DNA of 6,888 bases, taken from NCBI GenBank assembly GCA_031281115.1, contig JAITFV010000156.1, forward strand, positions 1 to 6,888, written 5' to 3'. Numbering within the stretch: position 1 is the stretch's first letter; every line of letters begins with the position of its first letter. This DNA comes from Oscillospiraceae bacterium (lineage in GTDB: Bacteria > Bacillota > Clostridia > Oscillospirales > Ruminococcaceae). Positions 6,509-6,888 of the stretch are shown piece by piece. A model generated the notes under the pieces. It ran no database searches. It was not told the origin of the DNA and saw only the letters and a program-made list of their open reading frames with translations. A program made the translations under genes and the position numbers.

Positions 6509-6721
6509 TATAAACAAATTATCCTGTGTGTAAGGACGTTAATAATGATACAATCACACTTTCCCCCTGAAATTTCGGACGGGTGCATTTTTCAAAAAGT
6601 AATCGTGTTACGGGTATGCACCCGAAAATGCACCCAAAGAACCCCGAAACACGAAAGGTAGGGAATATCGAAAATATCAAAGGGAACGTGTGCTTGTATC
6701 AATTTTAACGTGGTTACACAG
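6509..6721. other. Non-coding stretch between the acetyltransferase gene and the IS end
   Basis: About 210 bases without a convincing gene. A 38-codon frame at 6545-6661 has TAAGGA (6531-6536) 8 bases ahead of its ATG, but its Cys/Lys/Arg-rich product resembles nothing I recognise and most of it overlaps an inverted repeat. A second frame (ATG 6616 to TAA, 30 codons) begins MHPKMHPK because of the repeated ATGCACCC. I see no clear rho-independent terminator for the acetyltransferase gene. Confidence 0.5.
6580..6635. repeat. Nested inverted repeats with three GGGTGCAT/ATGCACCC units
   Basis: GGGTGCATTTT (6581-6591) is perfectly complementary to AAAATGCACCC (6625-6635), an 11-bp stem. Inside it, directly next to the right arm, CGGGT-ATGC-ACCCG (6611-6624) forms a perfect 5-bp hairpin with a four-base loop. 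As an alternative, CGGGTGCAT (6580-6588) pairs over 9 bp with ATGCACCCG (6616-6624). A further possible pairing joins CGTGTT (6604-6609) and CGGG (6611-6614) with CCCG (6643-6646) and AACACG (6648-6653). Function unknown: structured RNA, protein-binding site or remnant of a mobile element. Confidence 0.75.
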
Positions 6722-6748
6722 ATGGCGCAATCTCGAACTCACCGAAAC
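6722..6748 (+). repeat. Copy 2 of the 19-base repeat; probable IS terminal repeat
   Basis: ATGGCGCAATCTCGAACTC (6722-6740) differs from copy 1 only at 6734 (C here, T at 5683), and similarity runs on through ACCGAAAC to 6748. It is the outermost shared sequence next to the transposase tail. Confidence 0.6.
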
Positions 6749-6754
6749 GGAAAT

Positions 6755-6774
6755 ATACTTTTTCAAGAAAGTAT
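6755..6774 (-). terminator. Small hairpin downstream of the transposase tail
   Basis: ATACTTT (6755-6761) and AAAGTAT (6768-6774) pair perfectly over 7 bp around a six-base loop, 22 bases past the transposase stop on the minus strand. It is AT-rich with no proper T run, so a terminator role is only possible. Confidence 0.25.
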
Positions 6775-6795
6775 TTCGCTTTTTAAGTTAAAGGA

Positions 6796-6888
6796 CTATA
6801 ATAAGAAAACCATAACAATATGCATTTCCATTGTCTTTGAGCAGCTGATTGTTTTTCGAGCAAGCCGCTTTAATCTGATGCGAAAAGT
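6796..6888 (-). CDS. IS1-family-like transposase, C-terminal tail (partial, perhaps degenerate)
   Basis: Reading leftwards from the window edge, 30 codons precede a TAG at 6798-6796. They contain RLARKTISCSKTMEMH, which closely follows the conserved tail of IS1-family DDE transposases (recalled Escherichia coli InsB tail RLGRKSLSFSKSVELH, nine of sixteen identical). The enzyme would cut and join DNA for transposition; its DDE motif lies outside the window. After EMH the usual tail is about D-x-V-I-G plus a further ten residues. Here it reads IVMVFLL and stops, and an adjacent frame reads on as GFLIIVL, so a one-base deletion may have altered the end. Family call rests on a short match from memory; the reading frame itself is clear. 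Confidence 0.6.
   Translation of the reverse strand, partial: TFRIRLKRLARKTISCSKTMEMHIVMVFLL

Larger units (their letters stand above)
6722..6888 (-). mobile_element. IS1-family-like insertion sequence, 3' end, running out of the window
   Basis: The minus strand carries the end of a transposase (stop at 6796-6798), then about 55 non-coding bases, ending in a sequence whose plus-strand form ATGGCGCAATCTCGAACTC (6722-6740) is repeated at 5671-5689. That arrangement fits the terminal inverted repeat of an IS. The exact boundary could be a few bases to the left, and the other end and any target duplication are outside the window. Confidence 0.55.

Noticed and set aside
6545..6661. A 38-codon frame with a good TAAGGA site; the repeated CTRKCTQ pattern recalled the tails of some integrases.
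   Set aside because: The product is short and unrecognised, its repeats follow from the inverted-repeat DNA, and no recombinase catalytic residues are present.
6722..6760. The reverse of the repeat, GAGTTCGAGATTGCGCCAT, looks like a tRNA T arm.
   Set aside because: The flanking bases do not form a T stem or acceptor stem, and no anticodon arm is nearby.
6797..6802. TATAAT on the plus strand near the right edge.
   Set aside because: The -35 position 17 bases upstream (TTTCGC) is poor and the box overlaps the transposase stop codon region on the other strand.
6662..6888. A plus-strand frame open to the window edge, with ATG at 6722 reading MAQSRTHRNGNILF.
   Set aside because: It has no ribosome binding site, begins in the IS terminal repeat and is antisense to the transposase tail; best seen as a shadow of the IS.

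Overview
The window looks like a chromosomal segment from a mid-GC member of the Bacillota, most likely class Clostridia. The evidence is the gene order dgkA-era-recO followed by mutS2, the Gram-positive type of DgkA, strong AGGAGG-like ribosome binding sites, a tRNA gene without an encoded CCA end, and a cytoplasmic-looking collagen-repeat protein of the sort common in spore formers. The genus cannot be fixed from the sequence alone.

Positions 1-4741 hold four housekeeping genes on the + strand: dgkA (undecaprenol/diacylglycerol kinase), era (ribosome assembly GTPase), recO (recombinational repair) and mutS2 (MutS2 ATPase with Smr nuclease domain). The first three overlap one another and are probably cotranscribed and translationally coupled. 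A 56-base gap with a promoter-like palindrome separates recO from mutS2.

Positions 4742-5541 hold a 242-residue protein with 22 G-X-Y triplets flanked by cysteine clusters, followed by a beta-rich C-terminal domain. It has its own good ribosome binding site and a possible promoter. A tRNA-Leu(UAG) gene follows, with a canonical promoter (TTGACA, 17 bases, TAAAAT) that begins five bases after the collagen gene stops.

From 5667 to the right edge the character changes to accessory DNA. An AT-rich GNAT acetyltransferase gene (5753-6508) is followed by a structured non-coding stretch with nested inverted repeats (6580-6635). At the right edge is the C-terminal tail of an IS1-family-like transposase on the minus strand (6796-6888, running out of the window). 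Its outer end at 6722 carries a 19-base sequence repeated once, with one mismatch and in the same orientation, at 5671 just after the tRNA. The acetyltransferase gene therefore lies between two copies of what looks like an insertion-sequence end. This is the most notable architecture in the window and suggests past IS-mediated insertion next to the tRNA gene.

No wholly new system is evident. The left two thirds is ordinary core genome, and the points of interest are the IS-end arrangement, the hairpin region and the collagen-like protein.
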